64,000 bases of DNA. Origin: JBBPZK01 sp965219175. Lineage in GTDB: Bacteria; Actinomycetota; Rubrobacteria; Rubrobacterales; Rubrobacteraceae. Where the stretch lies: positions 1,364,001 to 1,428,000 of the forward strand of contig CBDCNI010000001.1 of NCBI GenBank assembly GCA_965219175.1, read 5' to 3'. This document shows, one piece after another, positions 1 through 8,360 of the stretch. Under the pieces are notes generated by a model, which was not told where the DNA came from, did no database searches, and worked only from the letters and a program-made list of their open reading frames with translations. A program made the position numbers and the translations under genes. The stretch's first letter is position 1; the number at the start of each line of letters is the position of its first letter.

Positions 1-2
1 TA

Positions 3-203
3 TGGTGGTCGTTGGCTATCGGGGCGGACTTCGGTGGAAACCTCACGCTTATAGGAGCTTCTGCGAACGTCGTCGTGGCGGGCATGAGCGAGCGGGCGGG
101 ACAGAAAATATCCTTCGTCAAGTTCATGATCTACGGTATCCCGGTAAGCTTGATCTCACTGGCCGTCGCCGTCCCTTACGTCTTGATCCGCTACTATCTG
201 TAG
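3..203 (+). CDS. C-terminal end of ArsB/NhaD (SLC13-like) anion transporter, partial
   Basis: The frame is open from the left edge of the window, so only the last 66 residues are seen. They match the end of the ArsB/NhaD/SLC13 ion transporter superfamily: a GADFGGNLTLIGASANVV segment, which is the conserved hairpin-loop region of these carriers, followed by a short cytoplasmic stretch and one final hydrophobic helix ending in YYL. Such proteins move arsenite, dicarboxylates or sodium/proton across the inner membrane; the substrate cannot be told from this piece. It converges on the glycosyltransferase gene with only 3 bases between the stop codons. Confidence 0.8.
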   Translation, partial: WWSLAIGADFGGNLTLIGASANVVVAGMSERAGQKISFVKFMIYGIPVSLISLAVAVPYVLIRYYL

Positions 204-206
204 CCG

Positions 207-1760
207 CTAAACTCCGGCGATGGCAACGATACTACGAGCCAGCGTGTCCCAGCCCAGATAATCCACGCTGTTGCGCCGCACCATCCGCCGGCACTCCTCG
301 CGCTTCTCTTCCGGGAGCGACAGATAGCGCGTAAGGGCGAGGGCGAGGTTCTCCTCGAAGTTCTCCATACCGACCCGCAGATCTAAAGGAAGACCGCTTC
401 CGACGATGGCTCCGGCTTCCCGCAGGCCGGAGTGGTCGGCGACGAACGGCGGCGCCCCGCTTGCGGCGAACTCCGCCGCCACGAGCCCGAAAGTCTCCGG
501 AAAGATGGACGGCACGACCGCGACATCGGCGGCGGGCAAGAGTTTCACGAGGTCCTCGTGGTAAAGAGGACCCACGAACTCGACCGAACTTTCCATCCCG
601 GCCGCCTCGTGGAATAGTTCATCCGTCAGGTGGAAGTGCTCCATTGCGGAACTCTCTCCTCCCTCGAAGAGTCTGCCGGAGCCGGCCAGGAGCGCGGTTG
701 TGGGGCGGTCTCCTGTCCCGAGAGCCTGGGTGAGGGCTTCCAGCGCTTCGCGGAAAGTCCCGAAGCCGACGACGAGGAGGCGAGCTCCTGTTCGGCGGTG
801 TACAGGTGCGAAGGCGGAGAGGAGGCTGTGGACGCCCTTGGAGTGGATCAACTTTCCAACGTAGATCACGAGCGGAGAGCTATCCTCCACGAAGTCCCGG
901 AGTCGTTCTCCCGCGTCCCGATCGTGAGAGCGGGCGTCGTAAGAGGCGGATATCGTCCGCAACCCGTCGGCCAACTCTCCGGCGTCTGCCGGCGGATGCT
1001 CTAACAACCTATCTAGCGCGGACCTCTGCTCGGGTCCGCGTCCCGCTCCGCAGCTCAAGTTGTACAGAGAACGGAGGTCGAGCGCTTCCGGGTTGAAGAG
1101 CGTCGTGTCTACGCCGCCTGGGAGGGAGATAGTCTTCTCCGCTAGGTCCGGGAAATCCTCGGAGATCGTACCCGCGCTATGGTCCGAAAGGGCTACGATG
1201 TTCTTCGCCCCTTCGAGCCCCTCTCGGGTCAGGGTCATGTACGCCGCGCTCCTGCGCGAGACGTACTGGAGGGCGCTACCGTGCACGATGCTAACGTACG
1301 GAACGCCGGTCCCCGCGAGGGCGCGACGAGAGATAAGAGGCCCCGGAACCGAATGGTTCGTCACCACCGCCTCTGCCTCCGACTCGCGGAGCACGGTCCT
1401 TACGGCGGCGGCGTTTCGGCCAATGTAGTTCTCCAACTCCTCGTCCGCCAGGTTCAGAAAGGTCTTTACCCGCCAGCCGGGGTAATCGTCGTAGACGTAG
1501 ACTGGCAGGAGACTTCCTATCTCCGGCGAGTACACAGCGCAGCGCCCCGGATAGCCTGTCTCCCGGCTACCCACTTCCTCGATATCGTCTCCATCGACTG
1601 TTTGGTGTGAGCTTACGAAGTCGTAGTTCAGGGGGTGCGGCTCCTGGCAAAGGAGGTGGACTTCGTGGCCTTGACGCACCAGCGCGCGGCAGAGGTTTTG
1701 GACGTAGACGTTGCTCCCGGAGCCGGAGAGCATGTATCCGTGGGTCATGAGCAGCTTCAA
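207..1760 (-). CDS. Glycosyltransferase family 4 protein
   Basis: A 517-residue GT-B fold enzyme of family GT4, which transfers a sugar from an activated nucleotide donor. The N-terminal Rossmann half begins with the donor-side glycine-rich loop (MLSGSGSNVYVQNL, residues about 10-23). The C-terminal half starts near residue 300 (VIYVGKLIHSKGVHSL) and carries the E-x7-E signature in PETFGLVAAEFAASG around residue 425. The protein is longer than typical GT4 enzymes because of an insert at about residues 225-290 between the two lobes. No signal peptide or membrane helix is visible, so it is probably cytoplasmic or peripheral. The acceptor is unknown and the neighbours do not form a sugar cluster. 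Confidence 0.85.
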   Translation of the reverse strand: MKLLMTHGYMLSGSGSNVYVQNLCRALVRQGHEVHLLCQEPHPLNYDFVSSHQTVDGDDIEEVGSRETGYPGRCAVYSPEIGSLLPVYVYDDYPGWRVKTFLNLADEELENYIGRNAAAVRTVLRESEAEAVVTNHSVPGPLISRRALAGTGVPYVSIVHGSALQYVSRRSAAYMTLTREGLEGAKNIVALSDHSAGTISEDFPDLAEKTISLPGGVDTTLFNPEALDLRSLYNLSCGAGRGPEQRSALDRLLEHPPADAGELADGLRTISASYDARSHDRDAGERLRDFVEDSSPLVIYVGKLIHSKGVHSLLSAFAPVHRRTGARLLVVGFGTFREALEALTQALGTGDRPTTALLAGSGRLFEGGESSAMEHFHLTDELFHEAAGMESSVEFVGPLYHEDLVKLLPAADVAVVPSIFPETFGLVAAEFAASGAPPFVADHSGLREAGAIVGSGLPLDLRVGMENFEENLALALTRYLSLPEEKREECRRMVRRNSVDYLGWDTLARSIVAIAGV

Positions 1761-1890
1761 GGGATCATCGTTCTATTGGCGGCGCTGTTTCGATGCGTTT
1801 TCACGGCAGCATCTCCGTGTTCGAGGGGATCACGGTCGGAATGTTAGCAGAAGGTTCGGTCGTCGCGGCGTGTAGAATGGCGCAAGTACC

Positions 1891-2301
1891 ATGATCTCCA
1901 GACTACTCGACAGAAGTAGGAAACCGCGTCTCGCGCTCGGCCAGTCGCCGGGGGCGTTCACCCTACCCAATGGAGGAATATCTCCGCTCTACTTGATCCT
2001 CGAAGTGGCGAACAGAGGAAGTTCAGAAGTGGAGATCCGAGAACTCTACGTGGCGCCAAAGTCAGGCTCCCGGATAGATCAGACCGCGCTGGAAGGAGAC
2101 CGGAGCCTTCCTTTTGTGTTGGAGGCCGGTGGTAGCGCACGGTTTTGGATCCAGGCGAAAACACTCGCGAGCAGCTTCAAAGAAGCGGGATACGATGGCA
2201 ACCCACGTGCAAACATCGTGGTCGAAGACGAGTTCGGGAAAGTCCACGAAAAGGGCTTCAAGTTCCCCGTGGACAAATACCTGAACCTCAAGGACGAGTA
2301 G
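1891..2301 (+). CDS. Hypothetical protein, beta-rich domain
   Basis: A 136-residue protein I do not recognise. It has no signal peptide, membrane helix or cysteine. The alternating hydrophobic pattern (ISPLYLILEVANRGSSEVEIRELYV, read as separate strands) and the phrase on residues lying outside a norm (FVLEAGGSARFWIQ) resemble small immunoglobulin-like or C2-like beta sandwiches. It begins with ATG and is divergent from the glycosyltransferase. An 87-base gap separates it from the redoxin-fold gene downstream, so the two may be cotranscribed. No function is assigned. Confidence 0.6.
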   Translation: MISRLLDRSRKPRLALGQSPGAFTLPNGGISPLYLILEVANRGSSEVEIRELYVAPKSGSRIDQTALEGDRSLPFVLEAGGSARFWIQAKTLASSFKEAGYDGNPRANIVVEDEFGKVHEKGFKFPVDKYLNLKDE

Positions 2302-2388
2302 AAGACGGGTCCGGAGGCTGGGCCGGAAGCTCTCTCTGCCTGTAGTATCTCCGGGTGATGTTGGACCTTTATATTTGAGGAGGAAGCC

Positions 2389-3051
2389 GTGGCGCGCACG
2401 AAAGCTGTTCACGTCCCGGAAGTAGGAGACGAGGCCCCGGAGTTCAACCTGCCGAGCGCGCAAGGCGGCCGACTCCGGCTGGGCATGCGGGTCGTGCGCG
2501 GGCCGGTCGTCGTCGTTTTCTACCGGACGTGGAGCGAGGAAGATGTTGAGTATTTCAAGGCTTTGGCCGGGAAGGAAGATGAGATCAACCTGTCCCTCGG
2601 CTCCGTAGTCGGCATCGGGGTCGCGGAACCGCACGAGGCGAGGGAGTTCGTGAAGGAGAGCGGCATAAAGTCCTACGTGCTCTACGACTACTCGAAGACC
2701 GTCACCCGAGAGTGGGGCCTGCTGGAGAGCGACAAAGAGCACGGCGAGTACGCGCGTACAGCGACTTTCATCGTCGGAGCTGAGAACAAAATAGTCCAAG
2801 CCTGGCCGGACGAGAGGCCGGGTGTGGAAGAGTTGCTGGCGAAGGTCGGCGAGATCACCGGCCTCCCCAAACCAGCCGTGGAAGAGGACGATCAAAAACC
2901 CGACGCGGCCGAAAAGCCTTCGCCTGAAGAACGCGAGAAGCGCCGCGCCGGGCGTAAGACGGCCAGAGAGGCTGAATCCGCTTCTAAAGAACCCGACTCC
3001 GGGGAAGAAGATACTCAGCAACAAGACGCGAGCGATTCAAAAGAGGGGTGA
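2389..3051 (+). CDS. Redoxin-fold (AhpC/TSA-like) protein lacking cysteine
   Basis: A 220-residue protein with a GTG start preceded by a strong GAGGAGG ribosome site. Residues 10-160 follow the peroxiredoxin/redoxin pattern: VGDEAPEFNLPSAQGG, a hydrophobic strand VVVVFYRTW, VVGIGVAEP and a late TATFIVGAENKIVQAW strand. The peroxidatic cysteine that should follow the FYRTW strand is absent (sequence SEEDVEYFK), and the whole protein has no cysteine, so ordinary thiol peroxidase chemistry is not possible. The last 55 residues are a highly charged, probably disordered tail rich in E, K, S and D. It may be a binding or regulatory relative of the family rather than an enzyme. Confidence 0.75.
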   Translation: MARTKAVHVPEVGDEAPEFNLPSAQGGRLRLGMRVVRGPVVVVFYRTWSEEDVEYFKALAGKEDEINLSLGSVVGIGVAEPHEAREFVKESGIKSYVLYDYSKTVTREWGLLESDKEHGEYARTATFIVGAENKIVQAWPDERPGVEELLAKVGEITGLPKPAVEEDDQKPDAAEKPSPEEREKRRAGRKTAREAESASKEPDSGEEDTQQQDASDSKEG

Positions 3052-3073
3052 AGGCCGTGCTGGCTCTCTACAG

Positions 3074-3448
3074 TTACATTGACAGTCGCATGTACTGGGG
3101 AACGTTCGTGAGGTTCAGGATGAGCCTGACGGGGAGTGGCGCCCAACTTTTGTCCTGATCCGTCTCGATGCGAGGATCGGTTAGACGCACTCGGCGGCCC
3201 TTCGATTGAAGCTCGCAGGAGCCGGCGGCCAGGACGTTCTTTACCCAGTCGCTCTCGGGGCCGTAGGTGAGCGCGATGATGTATCCGTCGTCGGTAGAAA
3301 AGGCGTTTACAGGAGTTCGGTATGCGCGGCCGGATTTCCGACCGACGTGATTCAGGATCGCGAACCCCGGCAAGCGCCCGGCCACCCTCAAAGCTACCCT
3401 ATTGGTGAAGCGTTTGTTGAAGCGGGCTATGCTCCTGGGCGCTGGCAT
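3074..3448 (-). CDS. Nitroreductase-family deazaflavin (F420)-dependent oxidoreductase, DDN-like
   Basis: A 124-residue split-barrel protein of the DDN/PF04075 family. The family signature is clear: NHVGRKSGRAYRTPV (residues about 33-47), followed by TYGPESDWVKNVLAAGSCELQ. Members bind coenzyme F420 and reduce diverse substrates, for example activated nitro compounds and quinones. The size is normal for the family. Its stop lies close to the redoxin-fold gene stop on the other strand, and tatA lies 6 bases upstream on the same strand, so the two minus-strand genes are probably cotranscribed. The physiological substrate is unknown. Confidence 0.85.
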   Translation of the reverse strand: MPAPRSIARFNKRFTNRVALRVAGRLPGFAILNHVGRKSGRAYRTPVNAFSTDDGYIIALTYGPESDWVKNVLAAGSCELQSKGRRVRLTDPRIETDQDKSWAPLPVRLILNLTNVPQYMRLSM

Positions 3449-3454
3449 CTTGCT

Positions 3455-3643
3455 CTAGCGCAAGCGCTTCTGGCTCTCTTCTTTCTCATCTTCTTCGGGA
3501 AGCTCGGTCTTGTCTTCGCCGCCGAACTCAGTCTTGAAGTCGCTCACCCCGCGACCCAGGGACTTGAAGAGCTTCTGGATCCGCTTCGGTCCTACGACCA
3601 GGAACACGAGGAAGAGCACTATAAGTAGTTCCGGCAGACCCAT
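3455..3643 (-). CDS. tatA: Sec-independent translocase subunit TatA/TatE-like
   Basis: A 62-residue protein with the TatA layout: one N-terminal membrane helix (LPELLIVLFLVFLVVGPKR, residues 3-21), the hinge, an amphipathic helix (IQKLFKSLGRGVSDFKTEF) and a charged C-terminal tail. TatA oligomers form the pore through which folded twin-arginine substrates cross the membrane. No tatC is in the window, so the receptor components lie elsewhere. The shortness fits TatA better than TatB. Confidence 0.85.
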   Translation of the reverse strand: MGLPELLIVLFLVFLVVGPKRIQKLFKSLGRGVSDFKTEFGGEDKTELPEEDEKEESQKRLR

Positions 3644-3686
3644 TATCCGTACCTCCGGTTTTTCGAGATGGTTGTAGAGGCGGACA

Positions 3687-4166
3687 TTAGTAGCGGCGCG
3701 CCTCCATTAGTTGTTTGAGTCGCAGGAGGGAGCGTTCGCCGTTCCTGCGGGAGAAGCGCTCCATGCCGACAGCCCGCGCAGCCCGGTCGAGGAGCTTTCG
3801 CTTGAGCTTGAATTCCCCGGCGTAGGAGACGACGCAGCCTTCGACGCTACCGTTTGCTTGGCCGTCTGGCGTGTCCGGCGAGACCTCCACGCTCCCGCCG
3901 CCCTCGACGTGGGAGGTGTAGATCCAGCGTATGTTGTGATCGCTATGCTCGGTGACGTTTACTCCCGGCTCGAGCTTGCCGATCGGAGTATCTATCTTCA
4001 GCCGGTAAGTGTTCTCCCCGAGGCGCTCCACGCTTTCTATACCGACCATCCAATCCCTGGCGTTCCGGAAGTCTCCGATGTAGGGGCCGACCTTTTGGGC
4101 CGGGGCAGCTATGCGCTGTTCGATGCTGACGAAACCTTCCACTTTCTCCTTGCGTCCTAGGCCCAT
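3687..4166 (-). CDS. SRPBCC (START-like, polyketide cyclase) family protein
   Basis: A 159-residue protein whose opening strand (FVSIEQRIAAPAQKVGPYIGDFRN) and the D-x-W-x2-G-I-E-S-V pattern are typical of SRPBCC helix-grip proteins that bind hydrophobic ligands in a deep pocket. No catalytic residues are recognisable, and the ligand is unknown. Its start codon overlaps the end of the metallopeptidase gene at 4157-4516 by 10 bases, which points to translational coupling. Confidence 0.7.
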   Translation of the reverse strand: MGLGRKEKVEGFVSIEQRIAAPAQKVGPYIGDFRNARDWMVGIESVERLGENTYRLKIDTPIGKLEPGVNVTEHSDHNIRWIYTSHVEGGGSVEVSPDTPDGQANGSVEGCVVSYAGEFKLKRKLLDRAARAVGMERFSRRNGERSLLRLKQLMEARRY

Positions 4167-4516
4167 CCGAGTTCCTCCAGGCGCTCCTCGTCGAAGCCGA
4201 AGTGGTGGGCGACCTCGTGAACCACCGTTACCCGAACCTGTTCTTCCAGTTCCTCCGGCGGGAAATCTCGCTCCAGGGGACCCCGGAAAACGGTGATCCT
4301 ATCCGGCAACGCGCCGCTGTAGTTCGTGCCGCGGGCCGTCAACGGTACTCCCTCGTACAGACCGTACAACGTCTGCCCTTCTGAGAATGGCGTCGAACCA
4401 TCCGGCCAGTCTTCAACCAATATCGCCACGTTGTCGAGGAGTTCGGAAAGCTCTTCCGGGACGCCGTCCAGCGCCCGTTCCACCATCTCTTGGAAGTCGA
4501 GGGTCTCTTTTCCCAT
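4157..4516 (-). CDS. Zincin-like metallopeptidase family protein (PF06262)
   Basis: A 119-residue protein of the minimal-gluzincin family formerly called DUF1025. Near the C-terminus it has the zinc-binding HEVAHHFGFDE motif (residues about 101-111; HExxH plus a later acidic residue). The rest of the sequence, with PEELSELLDNVAILVED and TVFRGPLER, matches the family core. Members are small soluble enzymes common in actinobacteria and their substrates are unknown. The gene overlaps the SRPBCC gene downstream and faces the short gene at 4624 across a roughly 100-base divergent region. Confidence 0.85.
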   Translation of the reverse strand: MGKETLDFQEMVERALDGVPEELSELLDNVAILVEDWPDGSTPFSEGQTLYGLYEGVPLTARGTNYSGALPDRITVFRGPLERDFPPEELEEQVRVTVVHEVAHHFGFDEERLEELGWA

Positions 4517-4623
4517 GAGGATGATTGTATCTTACGCGGTTGCTCGCGCCGCCGATCCTCTCAACGTTGTTGGTCTGGTCTACAATAAGTTTTTGGAACT
4601 GTTTTCTCGGGAGGTAGAAGGAC

Positions 4624-4872
4624 TTGAGGTTTCTGTCCGGTTCGCGTTTGGGACGCTGGGTGGTCTGGATTTTCTATCGCGTGGCCGGTAAGCCGCTTCC
4701 GGTACCGCACGCGGCGGAGTGGATGATGATCCCCGAACACTCCGTCGAGCAGGTCCTCGATACGGGAGCCCTCGCCAGCCTCTATCCGCAAGACGTGCTC
4801 GAAGCCGCCCGACGCATGGACCGCCAACGCCGCGAGCACGAGGAACACTACGAGGCCGAATCGAAGGGCTGA
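4624..4872 (+). CDS. Small hypothetical protein
   Basis: An 82-residue protein with a TTG start placed after a GGGAGG ribosome site at about 4609-4614. The N-terminus is basic and then hydrophobic (LGRWVVWIFYRVAG), which could be a weak membrane-associated helix; the C-terminus is a charged helix rich in R, E and H. It sits 30 bases upstream of rarA on the same strand and is probably cotranscribed with it. I do not recognise a family. Confidence 0.5.
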   Translation: MRFLSGSRLGRWVVWIFYRVAGKPLPVPHAAEWMMIPEHSVEQVLDTGALASLYPQDVLEAARRMDRQRREHEEHYEAESKG

Positions 4873-4902
4873 GTCTGCAAGCTCCGCCAGTATACTAACC
4901 GG

Positions 4903-6192
4903 ATGGACCTCTTCGATTCCCAGGGAGACGCCAACCTCGCCCGACGCGCCCCGCTGGCCGAACGGCTGCGTCCCAGCAAGCTGGAAGACGTCGTCGGGCA
5001 AGCCCATCTGACAGGTGAAGGTGGGCCGCTACGGGTCGTTACTGAGCGAGGCAGGATCGGCTCCGTCGTCCTCTGGGGGCCTCCCGGAACAGGTAAGACC
5101 ACCCTGGCCCGCGTCCTCGCCACCACCGTGAAGGACGAGTTCGTCCCGTTGAGCGCGGTGACGAGCGGCGTCAAGGACTTGCGGGCGGCCCTGGACGGAG
5201 CGCGCGAGCGCCTTAAGTTCGAGGGCCGCGGAACGCTGATGTTCGTGGACGAGGTCCATCGCTTCAACAAGGCGCAGCAAGACGCCTTGCTTCCGGCGCT
5301 GGAGGAAGGGCTGGTCGATTTTATCGGGGCGACGACCGAGAACCCGTCGTTCGAGGTGACGGCCCCGCTCCTCTCGCGGTCCCGAGTTTTGCGCCTCCGT
5401 TCGCTCTCCGAGGAAGACCTTGCCGTCTTGCTGGAACGCGGGCTGGAGGAACTCGGGGCCGGTGTTTCGGACGACGCCCGCGAGTACCTGCTGGCGCTCT
5501 CGGGCGGCGATGGACGGCGGATGCTGAACGCACTGGAGGTCGCGGCTGCGGGGACGAAGCGCGTGGAAGTCGCGGACGTTGAGAGGGCCGTTGGAAACAG
5601 GGCGCTCCGGTACGGGCGGGAGGAGCACTACGACGTTATAAGCGCGTTCATCAAGAGCGTGCGCGGCGGCGACCCGGACGCCGCTCTCCACTATCTGGCG
5701 AGGATGCTCGAAGCGGGGGAGGACCCCGTGTTCGTGGCGCGGCGGTTGGTGATCCTTGCTTCCGAGGATATCGGCAACGCCGACCCGCACGGCCTCCCGC
5801 TTGCGATGGTCGCCGCCCAGGCCGTCCAACTCATCGGGATGCCGGAAGGACGGATACCTCTCGCCCAGGCGACCACCTACCTCGCCTCGGCCCCGAAGTC
5901 GAACGCGGCCTACGCCGCCATCGGCAAGGCGATCCAGGACGTTCGTCACGTCGCCACCCCCGAAGTACCGATGCATCTGCGCAACGCCCCGACGGGCTTG
6001 ATGAAAGACGAGGGCTACGGCGCGAACTACCGCTACGCCCACTCCGACGAGCCGGAAGGTATGAACGACTACTATCTGCCCGACGAGTTGGCCGAGCGCG
6101 TCTACTACGAACCGAAAGAGCGAGGCGCGGAAGCGGAGATCAAAGCTCGGCTGGGGCGCTGGCGCCGGGAACGCGAAGAGCGAGAAGGTTAG
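4903..6192 (+). CDS. rarA: Replication-associated recombination protein A (RarA/MgsA AAA+ ATPase)
   Basis: A 429-residue AAA+ ATPase related to clamp-loader subunits and eukaryotic WRNIP1, acting at stalled replication forks. Residues 15-35 (PLAERLRPSKLEDVVGQ) are the family opening; Walker A is GPPGTGKTT (about 59-67), Walker B is LMFVDEVHRF (about 112-121), and sensor 1 is the GATTENPSF segment (about 145). The C-terminal tetramerisation part contains LPLAMVAAQAVQLIGMPEG and the PTGLMKDEGYGANYRYAH stretch typical of RarA. Length is normal. It starts with ATG. Confidence 0.95.
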   Translation: MDLFDSQGDANLARRAPLAERLRPSKLEDVVGQAHLTGEGGPLRVVTERGRIGSVVLWGPPGTGKTTLARVLATTVKDEFVPLSAVTSGVKDLRAALDGARERLKFEGRGTLMFVDEVHRFNKAQQDALLPALEEGLVDFIGATTENPSFEVTAPLLSRSRVLRLRSLSEEDLAVLLERGLEELGAGVSDDAREYLLALSGGDGRRMLNALEVAAAGTKRVEVADVERAVGNRALRYGREEHYDVISAFIKSVRGGDPDAALHYLARMLEAGEDPVFVARRLVILASEDIGNADPHGLPLAMVAAQAVQLIGMPEGRIPLAQATTYLASAPKSNAAYAAIGKAIQDVRHVATPEVPMHLRNAPTGLMKDEGYGANYRYAHSDEPEGMNDYYLPDELAERVYYEPKERGAEAEIKARLGRWRREREEREG

Positions 6193-6236
6193 AGACCCTC
6201 TAGCAACTTGAACTCCCAACGCGATTCGCTCTGGAA

Positions 6237-8084
6237 TTAGCTGGCTGTCTCCATTTGATGTTCCTCTTTTGGTTTCTGTTCCGGTTCTTCTCTCGTGCCG
6301 TCTAGCGGGGTTTTTTCGTTGGTGGCCGGGAGGAGGGCGAGGAAGATGAAAGGCTCGAACCAGATCACATACGTGTAAAACCAGTAGTTGGTCGTGAGCT
6401 GGAACAGGATGACGATGGCTGCCGAGAGCGCCGCGAGCCGGCGCACGGTCTTTTTGCGGGGAAGCACGATAACGACGAGCGCGAGCAGGATGGTCGCCGC
6501 CTGCAGGGGACGCTTTAGGAACGCGACCTCGGGAAGTTGGGTGAAGATTGTCCACGGGGTCTTGCGGCCTCCCTGGAAGGCGAGTGTCTTCTCGTAGAAG
6601 AGCTTCGCGGAGTCGATCGGGTGCCCGCCCAGAAATAGGACCCAGAACGAGAGGACGACTACTATAATGCCGCCGAGCACGAAATCGTAGAGTGGCGCGC
6701 GCTTGCGGCCGTCGTGGAACATCCAGAGCGGGACGAGCAGCAGCGGGAACAGCTTGACCGAAAACCCTGCCAGAACCGTCGCCCCGCGCCCGAGCGGAGA
6801 GGTCGCCAACGCGAGCCCTGCGGCCAGTATCGCAGCGACCACGATGTCGTTGGCGTTGTTGTTGGTCGTGTAGAGGGTGTACGGAAAGACCGACCACGCG
6901 AGGAAGAGGGCTGCGGCTCCCTTCGGGCCTGAGAGCCGCCAGCCCGCGAAGATGAGGGCAACGGCTCCGCCCACGAAGGCGAAGTCTGTCAGGGCGTGGG
7001 CCGCCGGCAGGAAGTCCCACTGCCCGGAGTAGCCGAACAGCCAGATGAAAGGCACGTAGAGTAGGTAGTTGAGAGGCCCGTAGGTGTCTCCGGTTCCAAC
7101 GTCCGGGGGCATGTTTCCGTAGGGGAGGAGGCCGTTCAGCAGATCCTGGGCGCCCGCGACCCCGGCGTAGCCCACGTCTATCACCCGCGAGTCGAGGTTG
7201 AGGTAGAGCAGGAAGCCGGCGGACAAAGCCGCCAGGATGAACAGTACGGGGGTCGGTAGGCTGCTCGTCTTGCCTACTCTTTCGCCGACGCCGAAGCCCA
7301 TCAGCAGGGTACGGAAGAACAGGTAGATCAGGGGTGGATACCAGAGCAATACCGCCGGGTGGGAGATCCCCTGCCGGAAGAAGGCGTGCGAAACCAAAAA
7401 ACCGAGCATCGCGAGTATGTCCAGGTTGCGCAAGGAGAAGACCTTGTCGTTACGAAAGAACGCGAGGGCGAAGACGAGCGCCAGAGGTCCCCACACGTAC
7501 CAGTAGTTCGCCTCTTTGCCGTAGGCTGCATTGTCGCCGCGGGCCAGTTGCCAGCTCACTTGATCCCCGGTATAGACGTAGTTGAGAGCCCAGGTACCGT
7601 CGTTCACGCCGGCGCGGGCGACTTCCTGGTCCGAGCCGTTTTTCTTTATCCAGAAGTGGGTCGTCCACTCACCGTTCGCGTACTCCGCGTCCGTGATGTA
7701 GGTTTTGTACTGCGAGAGTTCCTTGTTTATCCTCGGGTTGGCGGCGGCGAGCTTCTCTGCCTCTTCCTTGGTCAGGGTCGGGTACTTAATGCTCCCGGCT
7801 CCAGGGAGGACTTTCACCTGTTTGACTCTGCCCGAGTCGTCGGCGACCACGGCGCGGGCCACGGGCGTCCCGGAGGCAGTCTCCGTCAAGAGAGCCTGCC
7901 AGGTGTCGGTAGCGGGGACGTAAGTGGCCGAGGTTTCAACTGTGGGCTTCGAGGCGATGTCGGAAAGTCCCGGGACTTTGTCTACTTTCGAGATCACACC
8001 CTGCACGCTCATCTGGTTGCCGGAGGTGAAACCGAAAACGAAGAGTAGCAGCGGCAACAATAGGAGAACGGCCGGACGCCTCAC
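6237..8084 (-). CDS. Polytopic membrane protein, DUF2029/GT87-like, with N-terminal extracytoplasmic domain
   Basis: A 615-residue membrane protein. It starts with a signal-like helix (residues 1-25), then an extracytoplasmic domain of about 165 residues that looks PepSY-like (LTKEEAEKLAAANPRI, then a beta-rich part ending in VSWQLARGD). From about residue 195 there are ten or more hydrophobic helices. The ISHPAVLLWYPPLIYLFF and TYGPLNYLLYVPF stretches and the acidic loop GYAGVAGAQDLLNGLLPYGNM resemble the GT87 (DUF2029) membrane glycosyltransferases that use polyprenyl-phosphate sugars. A transferase role in envelope glycan assembly is an inference. It converges on rarA. Confidence 0.65.
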   Translation of the reverse strand: MRRPAVLLLLPLLLFVFGFTSGNQMSVQGVISKVDKVPGLSDIASKPTVETSATYVPATDTWQALLTETASGTPVARAVVADDSGRVKQVKVLPGAGSIKYPTLTKEEAEKLAAANPRINKELSQYKTYITDAEYANGEWTTHFWIKKNGSDQEVARAGVNDGTWALNYVYTGDQVSWQLARGDNAAYGKEANYWYVWGPLALVFALAFFRNDKVFSLRNLDILAMLGFLVSHAFFRQGISHPAVLLWYPPLIYLFFRTLLMGFGVGERVGKTSSLPTPVLFILAALSAGFLLYLNLDSRVIDVGYAGVAGAQDLLNGLLPYGNMPPDVGTGDTYGPLNYLLYVPFIWLFGYSGQWDFLPAAHALTDFAFVGGAVALIFAGWRLSGPKGAAALFLAWSVFPYTLYTTNNNANDIVVAAILAAGLALATSPLGRGATVLAGFSVKLFPLLLVPLWMFHDGRKRAPLYDFVLGGIIVVVLSFWVLFLGGHPIDSAKLFYEKTLAFQGGRKTPWTIFTQLPEVAFLKRPLQAATILLALVVIVLPRKKTVRRLAALSAAIVILFQLTTNYWFYTYVIWFEPFIFLALLPATNEKTPLDGTREEPEQKPKEEHQMETAS

Positions 8085-8267
8085 GTTCTCTCCTGGGGAG
8101 AGGCGTAAGCGCGTCGGCTATCGTTCCTCGGTGAGACATTCTTGGAGCAGACCATGCGCGCAAGTATAAAGCTCTCCGGCCTGCGTGAAAACCATCCGGG
8201 CGCACCACAGATAGAACCATCGGTAGAATCTTCTTCGGGGGTCCTTGATTCGGCCGGAAGCTGGTCC

Positions 8268-8296
8268 TTGGTACGGTGTAGGGATGTGGATAAAAT
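8268..8296 (+). promoter_or_regulatory. Candidate sigma-A promoter upstream of yidC
   Basis: TTGGTA at 8268-8273 and TAAAAT at 8291-8296 are separated by 17 bases, which is the ideal spacing for a housekeeping promoter. The site lies 65 bases before the yidC start. A short perfect inverted repeat (TATCCT-4-AGGATA, 8323-8338) lies in the predicted leader. Confidence 0.45.
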
Positions 8297-8360
8297 TATC
8301 GGCGGGAGCAGCAATCTGGTGCTATCCTCTGCAGGATAATATAGAAAACAAAGGACTCTC

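Noticed and set aside
5029..7020. A 663-codon open frame on the minus strand across rarA and the membrane protein gene
   Set aside because: It is the antisense shadow of two well-supported genes in GC-rich DNA; its translation is rich in R, P, G and A and matches no fold.
8323..8338. TATCCT-4-AGGATA hairpin in the yidC leader as a riboswitch or terminator
   Set aside because: Only a 6-bp stem, no T-run and no larger conserved architecture visible.
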